From Methylotuvimicrobium buryatense 5G (GTDB lineage Bacteria > Pseudomonadota > Gammaproteobacteria > Methylococcales > Methylomonadaceae), in the NCBI RefSeq assembly GCF_000341735.1, contig NZ_KB455575.1, forward strand, positions 4,007,924 through 4,071,923: a stretch of DNA of 64,000 nt. The letters are read 5' to 3'. The position numbers and the translations under genes were made by a program. Each line of letters opens with the position of its first letter. Position 1 is the stretch's first letter. Under the pieces are notes generated by a model. That model was given only the letters and a program-made list of their open reading frames with translations, was not told the DNA's origin and ran no database searches. Positions 17,484-26,497 of the stretch are shown piece after piece.

Positions 17484-17860
17484 AAAAACGATGGGTTTCG
17501 GCTTCCGCCTCTACCCATCCTGCAGCGCTTCGAAATCGCGACGAAGGCGTCGCTCCCACAAGGAGTCGGATCGCTCCCAACATTCCATCGTTCCCATGCT
17601 CCGGCGTGGGAATGCAGCCCGAACCGCTCCGCGGTTCGGGGGCGCTGGAGCGTCCCCGCCTGGGTTCCCACGCCGGAGCGTGGGAACCATTAAAACGTTT
17701 CGGACGGGTTTATGATCTCTATCCGGCAAGATATCCGTCGGCGAGGCGAAAAACGATGGGTTTCGGCTTCCGCCTCTACCCATCCTACGCAAGAGCCACC
17801 TTGTAGGATGGGTAGCAGCGAAGCGGAAACCCATCATGGGTTCCCGCAAACGGCAGGAAA
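17484..17860. repeat. R1, R6, R2 and R1 repeat block
   Basis: Begins two bases after the prepilin stop with one R1 arm (17490-17521), an inverted R6 half (17528-17575), R2 palindromes (17587-17690) and a full R1 pair (17756-17840) with the GCAAACGGCAGG tail. It is essentially the inverse complement of the block at 12.85-13.3 kb. No gene. Confidence 0.85.
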
Positions 17861-17896
17861 CCCGTTCGGCAGCATGTATTTTGAGGATTTGAGCGA

Positions 17897-18598
17897 ATGA
17901 AACGATGTTCTTGTTTTTTGCAACGCGGTTTGACGTTGTTGGAGTTGAGTGTTGTCTTGCTGGTGTTGATTGCGCTGGCCGGGTTGATGGTGCCTTATGT
18001 CGTCGGCACCGGGCAAATGGCGATGTGCCGGGCGACCGATGCGTCGATGACGGTTGTGAAAGAGGCAATCATGGGTGGTTCTGCGGGGCCGGGTTATTAC
18101 ATGGATACTTTGGGCCATTATCCTTCACCAAAAGACAATCCCGATCATAAATATGGCTTGCATTATTTATTCGTGGCTGGAGGTCGGGATAAATATAATC
18201 CCAAGACCGCAGTCGGTTTGCGAGATCCGTATTTATCGACCGGTGGCAGATCAACTGATCAATATCATGCCAGCTTCGGCGCTGTTTTTGATTCGTCGAG
18301 CAATCCAAACGGTACGGTGCATATCGATCACAATGATCTGGACCTAGATTTGTATCATGTATTCGACGCCTGGGGCAGACCGATTGTTCTACAAGTTCCA
18401 ATCGATACCAGCGACTCAGAAGATCCCTTTAAATACGCGCGGTTGGTTTCGGCGGGACCTGGGCATGGGCTTGGGCCAAAAGACGCCGCAATTGATACCA
18501 CGATTAGCAATCTAGATGCCTCCGACCGCAACGACGACCGGGTGCTTTATCTACGCATGCCCGATCCCGGTCGTAATGAGCCTTGCGATAACTATTAA
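17897..18598 (+). CDS. Second prepilin-like protein (pseudopilin)
   Basis: 233 residues. Short leader ending LQRG, then LTLLELSVVLLVLIALAGL with Glu at +5, again Leu at +1. The C-terminal part keeps the GspG-like YHVFDAWGRPIVLQVP and ARLVSAGPG features (DAWG... and SAGPDG-type loop), which are typical of T2SS pseudopilins and bind calcium in GspG. Asp/Asn-rich loops agree with that. It forms a pair with the Cys-module prepilin, both sharing the unusual +1 Leu, and presumably makes the shaft beneath it. Confidence 0.85.
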   Translation: MKRCSCFLQRGLTLLELSVVLLVLIALAGLMVPYVVGTGQMAMCRATDASMTVVKEAIMGGSAGPGYYMDTLGHYPSPKDNPDHKYGLHYLFVAGGRDKYNPKTAVGLRDPYLSTGGRSTDQYHASFGAVFDSSSNPNGTVHIDHNDLDLDLYHVFDAWGRPIVLQVPIDTSDSEDPFKYARLVSAGPGHGLGPKDAAIDTTISNLDASDRNDDRVLYLRMPDPGRNEPCDNY

Positions 18599-18664
18599 CA
18601 CTGTTGCGGGTTCTGGCGGCACTGACCTGCGCGACATTATTTTCGACCGAGAAGGATTGACAGT

Positions 18665-19570
18665 ATGGAACATGACTTAGAAGCGTTAATTAACCAAGCG
18701 AATCAAATTATTCTGGGTAAGGATCGGCAAATTCGATTGGCGGTGTGTTGTTTGCTGGCCAAAGGGCATTTGTTGATCGAGGATTTACCCGGCGTGGGGA
18801 AGACGACTTTGTCGCATGCGCTGGCTAAATTATTCGGTATGGATTATCAGCGTTTGCAATTTACCAGCGATCTGTTGCCGGCGGATATTATCGGTTCGTC
18901 GGTGTTTATGGCGAATGAGCATGCGTTTAAGTTTCATCCCGGCCCGATTTTCAGGCAAATGATCTTGGCCGATGAAATCAATCGCGCTTCGCCGAAGGCG
19001 CAAAGCGCTTTGCTCGAGGCGATGGAGGAACGGCAAGTAACGGTAGACGGCGAAACGTATGCTTTGCCCGAGTTGTTTTTTGTGATCGCCACGCAAAACC
19101 CGAATCATCATGTGGGTACGTTTTCTTTGCCCGAGTCGCAATTAGACCGGTTTTTGATGCGGATCGAGCTGGGTTATCCGGATCATCGCGCCGAGTTGTC
19201 GTTGTTGTCCGGCGAGGCGCGCTATCGCTTGCTTGAGGATTTGCCGGTGATGATGCCGGCAGAGCGTTTGTTGCAGTTGCAGGATCAAGTGGCGCGCGTG
19301 TATGCCTCGCCGGCTTTGTTGAATTATGTGTTGGCGGTCGTGACGTTTACTCGGCAATCCGATCAGTATCATTGCGGTTTATCGCCTCGGGCCGGTTTGG
19401 CTTTGCTGAACGCGGCTAAGGCTTGGGCGTTGTTGGCCAATCGCGACGCGGTGTTGCCCGAAGATGTGCAAGCGGTATTGCCGGCGGTTGCGGGGCACCG
19501 GATTCGTTCCGGGGTGGGGAATTCGGAGGCTATCGTGGCGCCGATTTTACAAAACGTGCCGGTGGTTTAA
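18665..19570 (+). CDS. MoxR-family AAA+ ATPase
   Basis: 301 residues. Walker A GVGKTT near 42-47, MoxR sequence DLLPADIIGSSVF, Walker B ILADEINRASPKAQSALLEAMEE, and sensor motif ATQNP. A good Shine-Dalgarno (AGAAGGA) precedes the ATG. MoxR proteins act as chaperone-like ATPases for protein or metal-centre maturation and commonly pair with DUF58 and transglutaminase proteins, as here, although about 750 bp of repeats separate it from those two genes. Confidence 0.93.
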   Translation: MEHDLEALINQANQIILGKDRQIRLAVCCLLAKGHLLIEDLPGVGKTTLSHALAKLFGMDYQRLQFTSDLLPADIIGSSVFMANEHAFKFHPGPIFRQMILADEINRASPKAQSALLEAMEERQVTVDGETYALPELFFVIATQNPNHHVGTFSLPESQLDRFLMRIELGYPDHRAELSLLSGEARYRLLEDLPVMMPAERLLQLQDQVARVYASPALLNYVLAVVTFTRQSDQYHCGLSPRAGLALLNAAKAWALLANRDAVLPEDVQAVLPAVAGHRIRSGVGNSEAIVAPILQNVPVV

Positions 19571-19617
19571 GTGCTGTCTTTACCTGCCGCCGACGCTCCG
19601 GTAAATGAAAGTTTGAG

Positions 19618-19815
19618 ACGTGGGGGAGGGTGCGGTCACTCGCCCGACAGGACGCCGTGAACCCAGCACCTAAATTATCCAAGATAGTTAACCATAGCCA
19701 ATGGGCTATGGAATTTAGGTGCTGGGTGAATACGTCCATGTAGGCTCGACGGCGGCTTTTCCTGCCGCCGACGCCTGTCGGTCGAGCAACCGAACCCTCT
19801 TCGGAACCGGTATCT
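19618..19815. mobile_element. R3-like core interrupted by R10
   Basis: GGGTGCGGTCACTCGCCCGACAGGACGCCGTGA continues after the 67-bp R10 insertion as GAATACGTCCATGTAGGCTCGACGGCGGC and ends with the inverted arm GGTCGAGCAACCGAACCC. It matches the cores inside the 8.3-9.2 kb triplication more closely than the R3 copies at 50.5 and 57.7 kb, and lacks the GGAATATGC ends. Confidence 0.8.
19661..19727. mobile_element. R10 67-bp nested hairpin element
   Basis: Perfect 16-bp inverted ends ACCCAGCACCTAAATT and AATTTAGGTGCTGGGT, with an inner palindrome CCATAGCCAATGGGCTATGG. It splits the R3 core CCGTGA/GAATACG; GA is repeated at both borders (19659-19660 and 19728-19729), consistent with a 2-bp target duplication. 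Confidence 0.85.
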
Positions 19816-19874
19816 GAGCAGGACGGGGTTTAAACCCCGTCCTAAACGTTTCGCCCGTGGCCAAAGCAAACCGA

Positions 19875-20010
19875 AAGTAACTATTCAGTCCCCCGGAAAT
19901 TATCGTTCCCACGCTCTGCGTGGGAATGCCTGAGTACCGCTCCAGCGGTACGAGACGCTAGAGCGTCTCGGTTTTCATTTCCACGCCGGAGCGTGGGAAC
20001 GATAGGGGCT
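19875..20010. repeat. R2 hairpin series with R9-like end
   Basis: AGTAACTATTCAGTCCCC resembles the left end of R9 (GTAAGTATTCAGTCCCC). It is followed by TCGTTCCCACGCTCTGCGTGGGAA, GTACCGCTCCAGCGGTAC, GACGCTAGAGCGTC and the closing arm CCACGCCGGAGCGTGG, i.e. several short palindromes in series. Confidence 0.75.
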
Positions 20011-20101
20011 GTGAATAATTACAACCGAAATGTTTGGAGCAAATCGAAACGTTCGGAGCGGGTTGAATAACCCGCCCCGCGCTCATCGTTATACATAAAT
20101 T

Positions 20102-20195
20102 GTAGGGTACGCTGCGCGTACCAAAGCCGTGCCCTGACGGTTCGGCTGGCGCATGAACATCGAGGGGTTACCATGGTACGCACAGCGTACCCTAC
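20102..20195. repeat. R7 94-bp hairpin
   Basis: GTAGGGTACGCTGCGCGTACC at the left and GGTACGCACAGCGTACCCTAC at the right are nearly perfect inverse complements of 21 bp. The loop holds GCCGTGCCCTGACGGTTCGGC. Seen only once in this window. The DNA from 20196 to the DUF58 start shows a good Shine-Dalgarno (GAGGTG, 20311-20316). Confidence 0.8.
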
Positions 20196-20320
20196 GCGGA
20201 TCAACTAGCGTTAGGTGTGGGATATCCAAGGGTGTTAAGTGACAATAAATGGTATCGAGGTCTCATTGGTTAAGATTGCGAAAGGTATATTTTGAAACGA
20301 ATTACGGTTAGAGGTGTGGG

Positions 20321-21295
20321 ATGAACGCAGATCTAGCGTCATTGAAGCAAGGTTTCGGGTTCGGGCGTTTTTTCAGGCGGGGCGAGTCTGCGAGCGGTCC
20401 GTTGGAGTTGACGCGGCGGCGGGTTTTTATTTTGCCGACGCAGCGGGGGCTGAGCTTGGTTTATACCATTGTGTTATTGTTGTTGATCGCTCTGATTTAT
20501 AACAATAATTTGGTGTACGGCTTGGCGTTTTTTCTGGCTAGCCTATTTTTTGTGTCGATTTTGCATACCTATCGGGCGCTGGCCGGGTTGGTGGTAAAAA
20601 CCGGTTATGCGGCCCCGGTTTTTGCCGGCGAATCGGCGGGTTTGTCATTGACGGTGAGTAATCCGACGGACACTCGACGCTATGCTTTGTCGGCGCATCT
20701 GGAAAACGAGTCGGTTTTCGATTTGGAGGCTCGGCAAAGTAAAACGCTCACCTTATATATGCGTACTCAACAACGCGGTTGGCATTCGATTGGCGCGATA
20801 ACGCTGGCCAGTCATTATCCGTTGGGTCTTTTCCGGGCCTGGTCGCCGCTGCGCTTTAGCGATCGGATTTTGGTTTATCCGAAGCCGGCTCGGGATGTCG
20901 TGCCTTTTCCGGACGCAAGCGGGTCTGACGCAGCCGGGCAGAGCGTTAGCGACCGCGGCGGGCAAGACGATTTTATCGGCACTCGCGAATATCAGGCGGG
21001 AGATTTGTTGCGCCAGATTCATTGGAAGGCTTATGCCAAGGGTCAAGGCTTGTTGTCTAAACAATATGCCGGCGAGTCGGTCGGCACCGAGTTGTGGTTG
21101 GATTATGGGCAGGCTTTCGGGGAGCGAACCGAAGATCGTTTGAGCAGTTTATGCCGCTGGATTTTGGATGCCGATACGGCCGGTTTGCGTTATGGCTTGC
21201 GTTTGCCGGGCTGCCGTATTCCGCCGGATCACGGTGCTTCGCATCGAGCCCGCTGCTTGAAGGCTTTGGCTCTTTTTGAGGGCGAGCGATCATGA
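20321..21295 (+). CDS. DUF58 domain protein
   Basis: 324 residues. Two N-terminal membrane helices (about 48-85), an extracytoplasmic beta domain and the cytoplasmic DUF58 core with the signature GTREYQAGDLLRQIHWKAYAKGQGL near 220-245. GAGGTG four bases upstream fixes the start. It overlaps the transglutaminase gene by four bases. DUF58, MoxR and TgpA-like proteins form a conserved but poorly understood trio. Confidence 0.92.
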   Translation: MNADLASLKQGFGFGRFFRRGESASGPLELTRRRVFILPTQRGLSLVYTIVLLLLIALIYNNNLVYGLAFFLASLFFVSILHTYRALAGLVVKTGYAAPVFAGESAGLSLTVSNPTDTRRYALSAHLENESVFDLEARQSKTLTLYMRTQQRGWHSIGAITLASHYPLGLFRAWSPLRFSDRILVYPKPARDVVPFPDASGSDAAGQSVSDRGGQDDFIGTREYQAGDLLRQIHWKAYAKGQGLLSKQYAGESVGTELWLDYGQAFGERTEDRLSSLCRWILDADTAGLRYGLRLPGCRIPPDHGASHRARCLKALALFEGERS

Positions 21296-23241
21296 ATGCA
21301 GGTATCTTGCGAGGCTTGTTATTTGCGGTCGCTTTGATCGTGCTGCCTCACGTCGGTCATATTCCGCCGCTTTTATCCGTATTTTTTGGGGTGTTGTGGT
21401 TTTGGCGTTTTTGCGGTATTCGTTATCCGAATTGTCTGCCTAAGGGCATGGCTGCTTCGGTGTTGATGTTGGTCGGTATCGGTTTGCTGGTCGCTCATCA
21501 TCGAGGCGAATGGGGGATCGGTAGCGGTACGGCCTTGTTTGTGACGGCCTTGGGCTTGAAGTTGTTGGAGTTGAATAAGCCGCGCGATGTTTATTTGATT
21601 GCTTATTTGGGCTTTATCGTCATTGCCGCTCAGTTTTTGTATTGGCAAAACATCGTTGCCGCCGTTTATGGTTTGTCGGTCAGTTTGTTGTTGTTGGCCT
21701 GTTTGGTCGCCGTGAATCAGCATGGCCGTCTGTTTCGCGTCGATGTATTGCGCAGGATTTCGTATTTGTTTTTGCAGGCCCTGCCGATGACGGCAATTTT
21801 ATTCATGGTGTTCCCTCGGGTGCAGGCGCCTGCCTGGGCATTTTTGAATGACGATAAGCATCGGGCGCAGTCGGGCCTCGGCGATATTTTGGAGCCGGGC
21901 GCTTTCGATCAATTGGCTTTGTCGCCCAAACTGGCGTTCCGGGTCAAGTTTGACGGGGCGATGCCGCCTAAGGATCAATTGTATTGGCGCGGCCCGGTGT
22001 TTAGTTTTACCGACGGTGTTCGGTGGCGCAGGTCTACTAATGCTCATGCCAAGTATTATCAAGAACCCTTGCAGGTATCCGGTCAATCGTATGCCTATCG
22101 CTTGTTGCTGGAACCGCAAGCTCACTCATGGGTGTATGGGCTGGAGATGCCCGTCGAGTTTGATGACTCGTTGCGGCGCGATGCCAATTATCAGTTGCTT
22201 AGTCGGGTTCGGAGCGAGGAGGCCGCCGAATTTAAGCTGGTGTCTTATTCGCACTACAACACCGGTCGTATTACGCGTTCGGAGTATGCGGAAAACCGGC
22301 AATTACCCGGCGAGCCTTCCGTTGAAGTCGAGTCTTTGGTTCGGCAATTACACGGTTTTGACGAGGCGCCCGAGCGGTATTTGAATAATGTGTTGGCGTG
22401 GTTTCGGCGGCAGGGTTTTCAATACAGTCTGACACCGCCTTTGATGCCGGATCGTCCGATTGAAACATTTTTGTTCGAGGCCAAAACGGGTTTTTGCAAT
22501 CACTATGCGACGGCGTTTGTTTATTTATTGAGGGTCGCCGATATTCCGGCCCGTGTGGTTACGGGTTATCAGGGCGGCGAGTTCAATAAAATCGGCCGAT
22601 TTTTAGAAGTCCGGCAATCGGATGCGCATGCCTGGGCTGAGGTTTGGCTGGACGGCAAGGGTTGGGTTCGGGTCGATCCTACGAGTGCCGTTATGCCGGT
22701 TCAGACCTCGCAAGATTCGCTTAGGGATGAGCGTTCGGAGTTCGGAGAGGCGGGCGCGGCGCCCATTGACCGGGAAATTCGAGATTCCTGGTCCGATTTG
22801 AAGCCGGTCGAGCAGTTTTGGAATAGTTTGGAATATTACTGGCAGCGCTGGATCGTGAGTTATGGCAGCGGAACGCGTAGCGATCTGTTGAATCGCCTTC
22901 ATCTGAAGCATTGGCAAGAGGTGTTGTTCGGCTTGCTGGCCGTATGGCTTGCGGTGATGTTGATTTTGGCGGGTATGTTGTTGAGGCCTTGGGGCAAGCG
23001 TGACGATCCGGTGGTGAAATTGTATCGGAAATTTTGCCGGAAAATGACCCGGTTGGGCGTGGAGAGAGCAAGCAGCGAAGGACCGATCGATTTTGCGCAA
23101 AGAGCAAAGGTGCATTGTCCGGAATTGGCGCGCGATATCGATGAGATTACCGAGATATTCGTTAGATTGAAATATCAGCGTGCGGATTCGGACGGCGATT
23201 TTAGGCGCTTGAGAAGGAAGGTTTCGGGGTTGCGATGTTGA
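21292..23241 (+). CDS. TgpA-like membrane transglutaminase
   Basis: 649 residues. Five to six membrane helices in residues 5-185 (DUF3488 region), a periplasmic transglutaminase domain at about 340-470 with Cys in TGFCNHYATA, His in SDAHAWAEVW and Asp in RVDPTSAV, then one more helix (about 545-565) and a DUF4129-like cytoplasmic tail (LYRKFCRKMTRLGV). Cys, His and Asp of the papain-like triad are all present, so activity is expected. The homologue TgpA is essential in Pseudomonas aeruginosa. Coupled to the DUF58 gene by overlap. Confidence 0.93.
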   Translation: MNAGILRGLLFAVALIVLPHVGHIPPLLSVFFGVLWFWRFCGIRYPNCLPKGMAASVLMLVGIGLLVAHHRGEWGIGSGTALFVTALGLKLLELNKPRDVYLIAYLGFIVIAAQFLYWQNIVAAVYGLSVSLLLLACLVAVNQHGRLFRVDVLRRISYLFLQALPMTAILFMVFPRVQAPAWAFLNDDKHRAQSGLGDILEPGAFDQLALSPKLAFRVKFDGAMPPKDQLYWRGPVFSFTDGVRWRRSTNAHAKYYQEPLQVSGQSYAYRLLLEPQAHSWVYGLEMPVEFDDSLRRDANYQLLSRVRSEEAAEFKLVSYSHYNTGRITRSEYAENRQLPGEPSVEVESLVRQLHGFDEAPERYLNNVLAWFRRQGFQYSLTPPLMPDRPIETFLFEAKTGFCNHYATAFVYLLRVADIPARVVTGYQGGEFNKIGRFLEVRQSDAHAWAEVWLDGKGWVRVDPTSAVMPVQTSQDSLRDERSEFGEAGAAPIDREIRDSWSDLKPVEQFWNSLEYYWQRWIVSYGSGTRSDLLNRLHLKHWQEVLFGLLAVWLAVMLILAGMLLRPWGKRDDPVVKLYRKFCRKMTRLGVERASSEGPIDFAQRAKVHCPELARDIDEITEIFVRLKYQRADSDGDFRRLRRKVSGLRC

Positions 23242-23254
23242 ATTCGGAAGGGCT

Positions 23255-23615
23255 ACGCAAGAGCGACCCTGTAGGATGGGTAGCAGCGAAGCGGAAACCC
23301 ATCATGGGTTCCCACAAACGGCAAAAAACATTACGGTCGGATTGATAACACCCGTCCGGCGGGAAAACCGGCGGCGAGGCGAAAAACGATGGGTTTCGGC
23401 TTCCGCCTCTACCCATCCTACGCAAGAGCGACCTTGTAGGATGGGTAGCAGCGAAGCGGAAACCCATCACGGGTACCCGCAAACGGCAAAAAAGCATTGC
23501 GACCGGATTGATAACACCCGTCCGGCAGGAAAACCGGCGGCGGCGAAAAACGATGGGTTTCGGCTTCCGCCTCTACCCATCCTACGCAAGAGCGACCCTG
23601 TTGGATGGATTGTTA
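23255..23615. repeat. Three R1 repeats in tandem
   Basis: R1 arms at about 23270-23310, a complete pair at 23388-23470 and a left arm at 23552-23593. They are joined by two similar linkers carrying CACCCGTCCGGC and GAAAACCGGCGGC. The unit linker plus hairpin repeats at about 165 bp. The last unit lacks its right arm and abuts the GH57 stop. Confidence 0.85.
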
Positions 23616-23625
23616 CCTACCGACT

Positions 23626-25725
23626 TCATGCCAAATAAATCCTCTCCAATGCACTGCGCGAGACATTGCCGCGTGAGTCTTCGGCTTCGATGTAGTAGCG
23701 CACATTGCCTGCCCCGACCGGTAAGGACGCGGTGCAATAATCGGCCGATACCGAGGCGCCGGTGTGGCTTGGATATGGGCCGTGATTGTTGAGATCTAGG
23801 CGTTTCTCGCCGGAAGCTGTGCGCAGTACGAGTGTCGAGCGCTTCAGGCCCGATAGATCGTGGATGAAAGTATGCAACGTGGCTTCTCTCGGCGCGGCTT
23901 TAAGACAACCCTGTCCCCAACAATCGCCGCCCGGGTTTTCCGGCGTAACCCAGGGGGCGAAAATGGTAGGTCCGGTGCTGTCGCCGACTTGTTTAACGGC
24001 GCTGCCGAGTAATTGCCAGCCTTTATTGGCCGCTTCGGTGACTTGTTTATCCCAGACGTCCTGACCGGTCCAATACCAGTAACAGCTGGTTTCGGCCGTG
24101 AGCATCAAGCGCGAGGCTTCTTGCAGCGCGGCATGTTCCGGCGCGCTGTCTTCGATCGTATGCACGAGGTTTTGCAGTGCCGTTAGAACGGCCCACGAGT
24201 TTAGGTCCGGTGAGTAGGGTTGGTCGTAGCGGCTGAACCATTTCATGAATTGCGGATCGCCGTTATCGGCACCGCTCCAGGAGCCGGGTTCGATATGCAC
24301 GGCCTGAGCCGGGTCGGGCGGGAAACGCTGCAAATAATCCTCGCTGGTGGTCAGTTCGAAGCGCGGGTCTTGATGCAGCCAGCGCACCAGTTCGCCGGTG
24401 TTGTGATGATAATAACTGTCGGCACCGCCTCCGTGATTGTCGCCGTCTGAATGGAGCAGAAAAAAAGGCGGATGTTTCGGATCGAAACTGCCGGTTTCGA
24501 CGATTCGATCGTAAACCTGACCGAGTACGTCAGCATATTGTAAGGCGCCGAAGCCGCCCCGGGCGTCTTCGTTGCCGATGTAGCGCTCGGCCGGAATGCC
24601 GATGATTTTATGAATCTTGCCGTCAGGGTCTTCGTAGGCGATATATTCGGGCCGCATCAGGCTTGGAGAAATTTTCGAGCCGGCCCAGATGTTGTGCAGT
24701 TGCAGCCAATCGTCGATCGGCGGGTTGACTTGTTCCGCGGGGTTGGGCGGCAGCATGCCTTCGTTGATACCGGCGTAAGGATAGTCGCGGCAGGCGCGGT
24801 AGCGGTGGATGGAATCGTAGATCACCGCCTCGATGCCTGCCTCCTTCAGTGCCGGAATCATGCGTACATGGAAGGCGGTCTCCGGGGGAAACAAGACTTT
24901 GGAGGCTTCGGCTCCGAAGTGGGCGCGTATGGCGTCTTGGTGCCACTGAATGTGGCGCACGATGTTGCGCTCCGGGATCAGCGCCATCAGCGGATGAAAG
25001 TAGCCGAACGCGGAAAAAGCCATGCGGGGATTGCCGAGTGCGGTTTTGGCGCCGGCGATGCCGCGCAACTCGTTTTTCCAGCCAGAGAAACGGCCGCCGC
25101 ACAAGCCTTGCGCTTCGCAGCGATCGAGTTGTTCGATCAGCGAACCGCTCCAGCTGGTGGATAGGCCGGCATGCGGCAAGTTTCCTTCGTCATATTGGCG
25201 CACCGCGGCCGGTAGGAAACCGGTGTAATTGCCGACGCGGGAGCCGAAGATCTCGTCTTTTTCGCCATCCCAATAATCGGGGTCGGCCGCGCGGTAATAA
25301 GGTTGGTGCATGTGTTTGTGAATGCTGAAGTACACCTTGATGCCGTCTGCAATCTCTATTTTTCGTGCGGCGCGGGGAGGAGCTTCTAGCCGGAGATCTC
25401 GGTAGACTTTGATCCAGTCGTCTCCTCCGGCCCGGCTCAAGTCGGCCTGGCGGCAGCCTTCGATCTGTATATGGATGTGATTTGCGGCAAATAAACCGGC
25501 CGGTATCTTTGCGGTATAAATATAGCCGCCTTTGTCGTCGGCCCGGCTGCCGATCGCCTCATCCTTTATGATTTTTTGCCGGCCTTCGCCATGCAATATC
25601 ACTTGGGGAAACGGGATTATGCCGTCGGCGCGAAAGCTGATCTCGAATGATGGATTTTTTCCCGAGGCATCGCAAGCAAGCGATTCGGGGCAATTGATAT
25701 CCGATAGTTTGGAAAAAATACTCAT
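23626..25725 (-). CDS. Glycoside hydrolase family 57 protein
   Basis: 699 residues on the minus strand, preceded by AGGAC six bases from the ATG. An N-terminal domain of about 120 residues resembles a carbohydrate-binding beta-sandwich. The GH57 barrel then begins with the motif HKHMHQPYY (HxHxxxP type) near 134, includes FPPETAF near 281 as the likely nucleophile region and LLHSDGDNHGG near 420, and ends with a further beta domain. No signal peptide, so it is cytoplasmic. GH57 enzymes act on alpha-glucans (amylase, branching enzyme, amylopullulanase); storage glycogen is a plausible substrate. Exact specificity cannot be read. Confidence 0.88.
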   Translation of the reverse strand: MSIFSKLSDINCPESLACDASGKNPSFEISFRADGIIPFPQVILHGEGRQKIIKDEAIGSRADDKGGYIYTAKIPAGLFAANHIHIQIEGCRQADLSRAGGDDWIKVYRDLRLEAPPRAARKIEIADGIKVYFSIHKHMHQPYYRAADPDYWDGEKDEIFGSRVGNYTGFLPAAVRQYDEGNLPHAGLSTSWSGSLIEQLDRCEAQGLCGGRFSGWKNELRGIAGAKTALGNPRMAFSAFGYFHPLMALIPERNIVRHIQWHQDAIRAHFGAEASKVLFPPETAFHVRMIPALKEAGIEAVIYDSIHRYRACRDYPYAGINEGMLPPNPAEQVNPPIDDWLQLHNIWAGSKISPSLMRPEYIAYEDPDGKIHKIIGIPAERYIGNEDARGGFGALQYADVLGQVYDRIVETGSFDPKHPPFFLLHSDGDNHGGGADSYYHHNTGELVRWLHQDPRFELTTSEDYLQRFPPDPAQAVHIEPGSWSGADNGDPQFMKWFSRYDQPYSPDLNSWAVLTALQNLVHTIEDSAPEHAALQEASRLMLTAETSCYWYWTGQDVWDKQVTEAANKGWQLLGSAVKQVGDSTGPTIFAPWVTPENPGGDCWGQGCLKAAPREATLHTFIHDLSGLKRSTLVLRTASGEKRLDLNNHGPYPSHTGASVSADYCTASLPVGAGNVRYYIEAEDSRGNVSRSALERIYLA

Positions 25726-25936
25726 CTTTATGTCCTATGATTTCAACGGCCGAGAATGATAAAAGTGTAGGTCTTCTTAATCAATCTGTCGACTATGCCG
25801 GCCGCTGCTTTTTGCACAATTGGTATATTTATACTTGTGTATAACGGTGAGAGCTACTGCTTGGGAAGGCGAGGAAAATTATAACTAATTAGATATTTTC
25901 GTGATTTGCGTGTGTTTTGTGGGCAACATGCTTGGG

Positions 25937-26338
25937 TTAATCATCGTCTTCCAGCAATTCGACGCCGATTCTGCTTCGATGCACGCAGTCGGCGTAGATA
26001 TCGTCTGCATTCGACAAGCCGCGAGCTTCCAAATAACACTGGCGCGAAACAGTCAAATAGTCTTCTAAATCGATCTTAGGCGTTTTGTGTCCGGCAAAAC
26101 GCATGCAGTTTGTAAAGGTGCCGGCATCGTAAAATATGGGGATTTCGACCTCGGTCATACCGCCCCCGGCCGGCACTTTTATGCGCTCCTTGCGCATCGA
26201 AGTTTTGAAGCAATTCGAGGCATCTATGAAGTAACCTCGATTGTTTTCTAGGGGTTCGGTTTGGGTGAATATACCAGAGCAACTTTGTAAAATAATCATC
26301 GCTATCGGCAAGGCGGCTTTTTTAAAACTGAGCATCAT
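25937..26338 (-). CDS. Small lipoprotein of unknown function
   Basis: 133 residues from the ATG at 26338 (a second ATG follows at 26335). The frame is open further upstream, but the start chosen gives a normal lipoprotein signal: FKKAALPIAMIILQSC with lipobox LQSC. The mature part has cysteines near 46, 81, 104 and 117 and an acidic tail (ELLEDDD). I recognise no family. It stands alone between GH57 and a repeat element. Confidence 0.65.
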   Translation of the reverse strand: MMLSFKKAALPIAMIILQSCSGIFTQTEPLENNRGYFIDASNCFKTSMRKERIKVPAGGGMTEVEIPIFYDAGTFTNCMRFAGHKTPKIDLEDYLTVSRQCYLEARGLSNADDIYADCVHRSRIGVELLEDDD

Positions 26339-26497
26339 TATTAATTGGGGTAAAAGGGGCGACAGGTTATTATCGAGCCGAAATATGACAATTAAATGAA
26401 TCGGCAATTTAGTTGGATCGAAACGATTTATGACTGACCATTCGAAGAGTTTCGTTGAGTTCTCGATTATCAAGGCAATCAATATTCAATAAATAAA

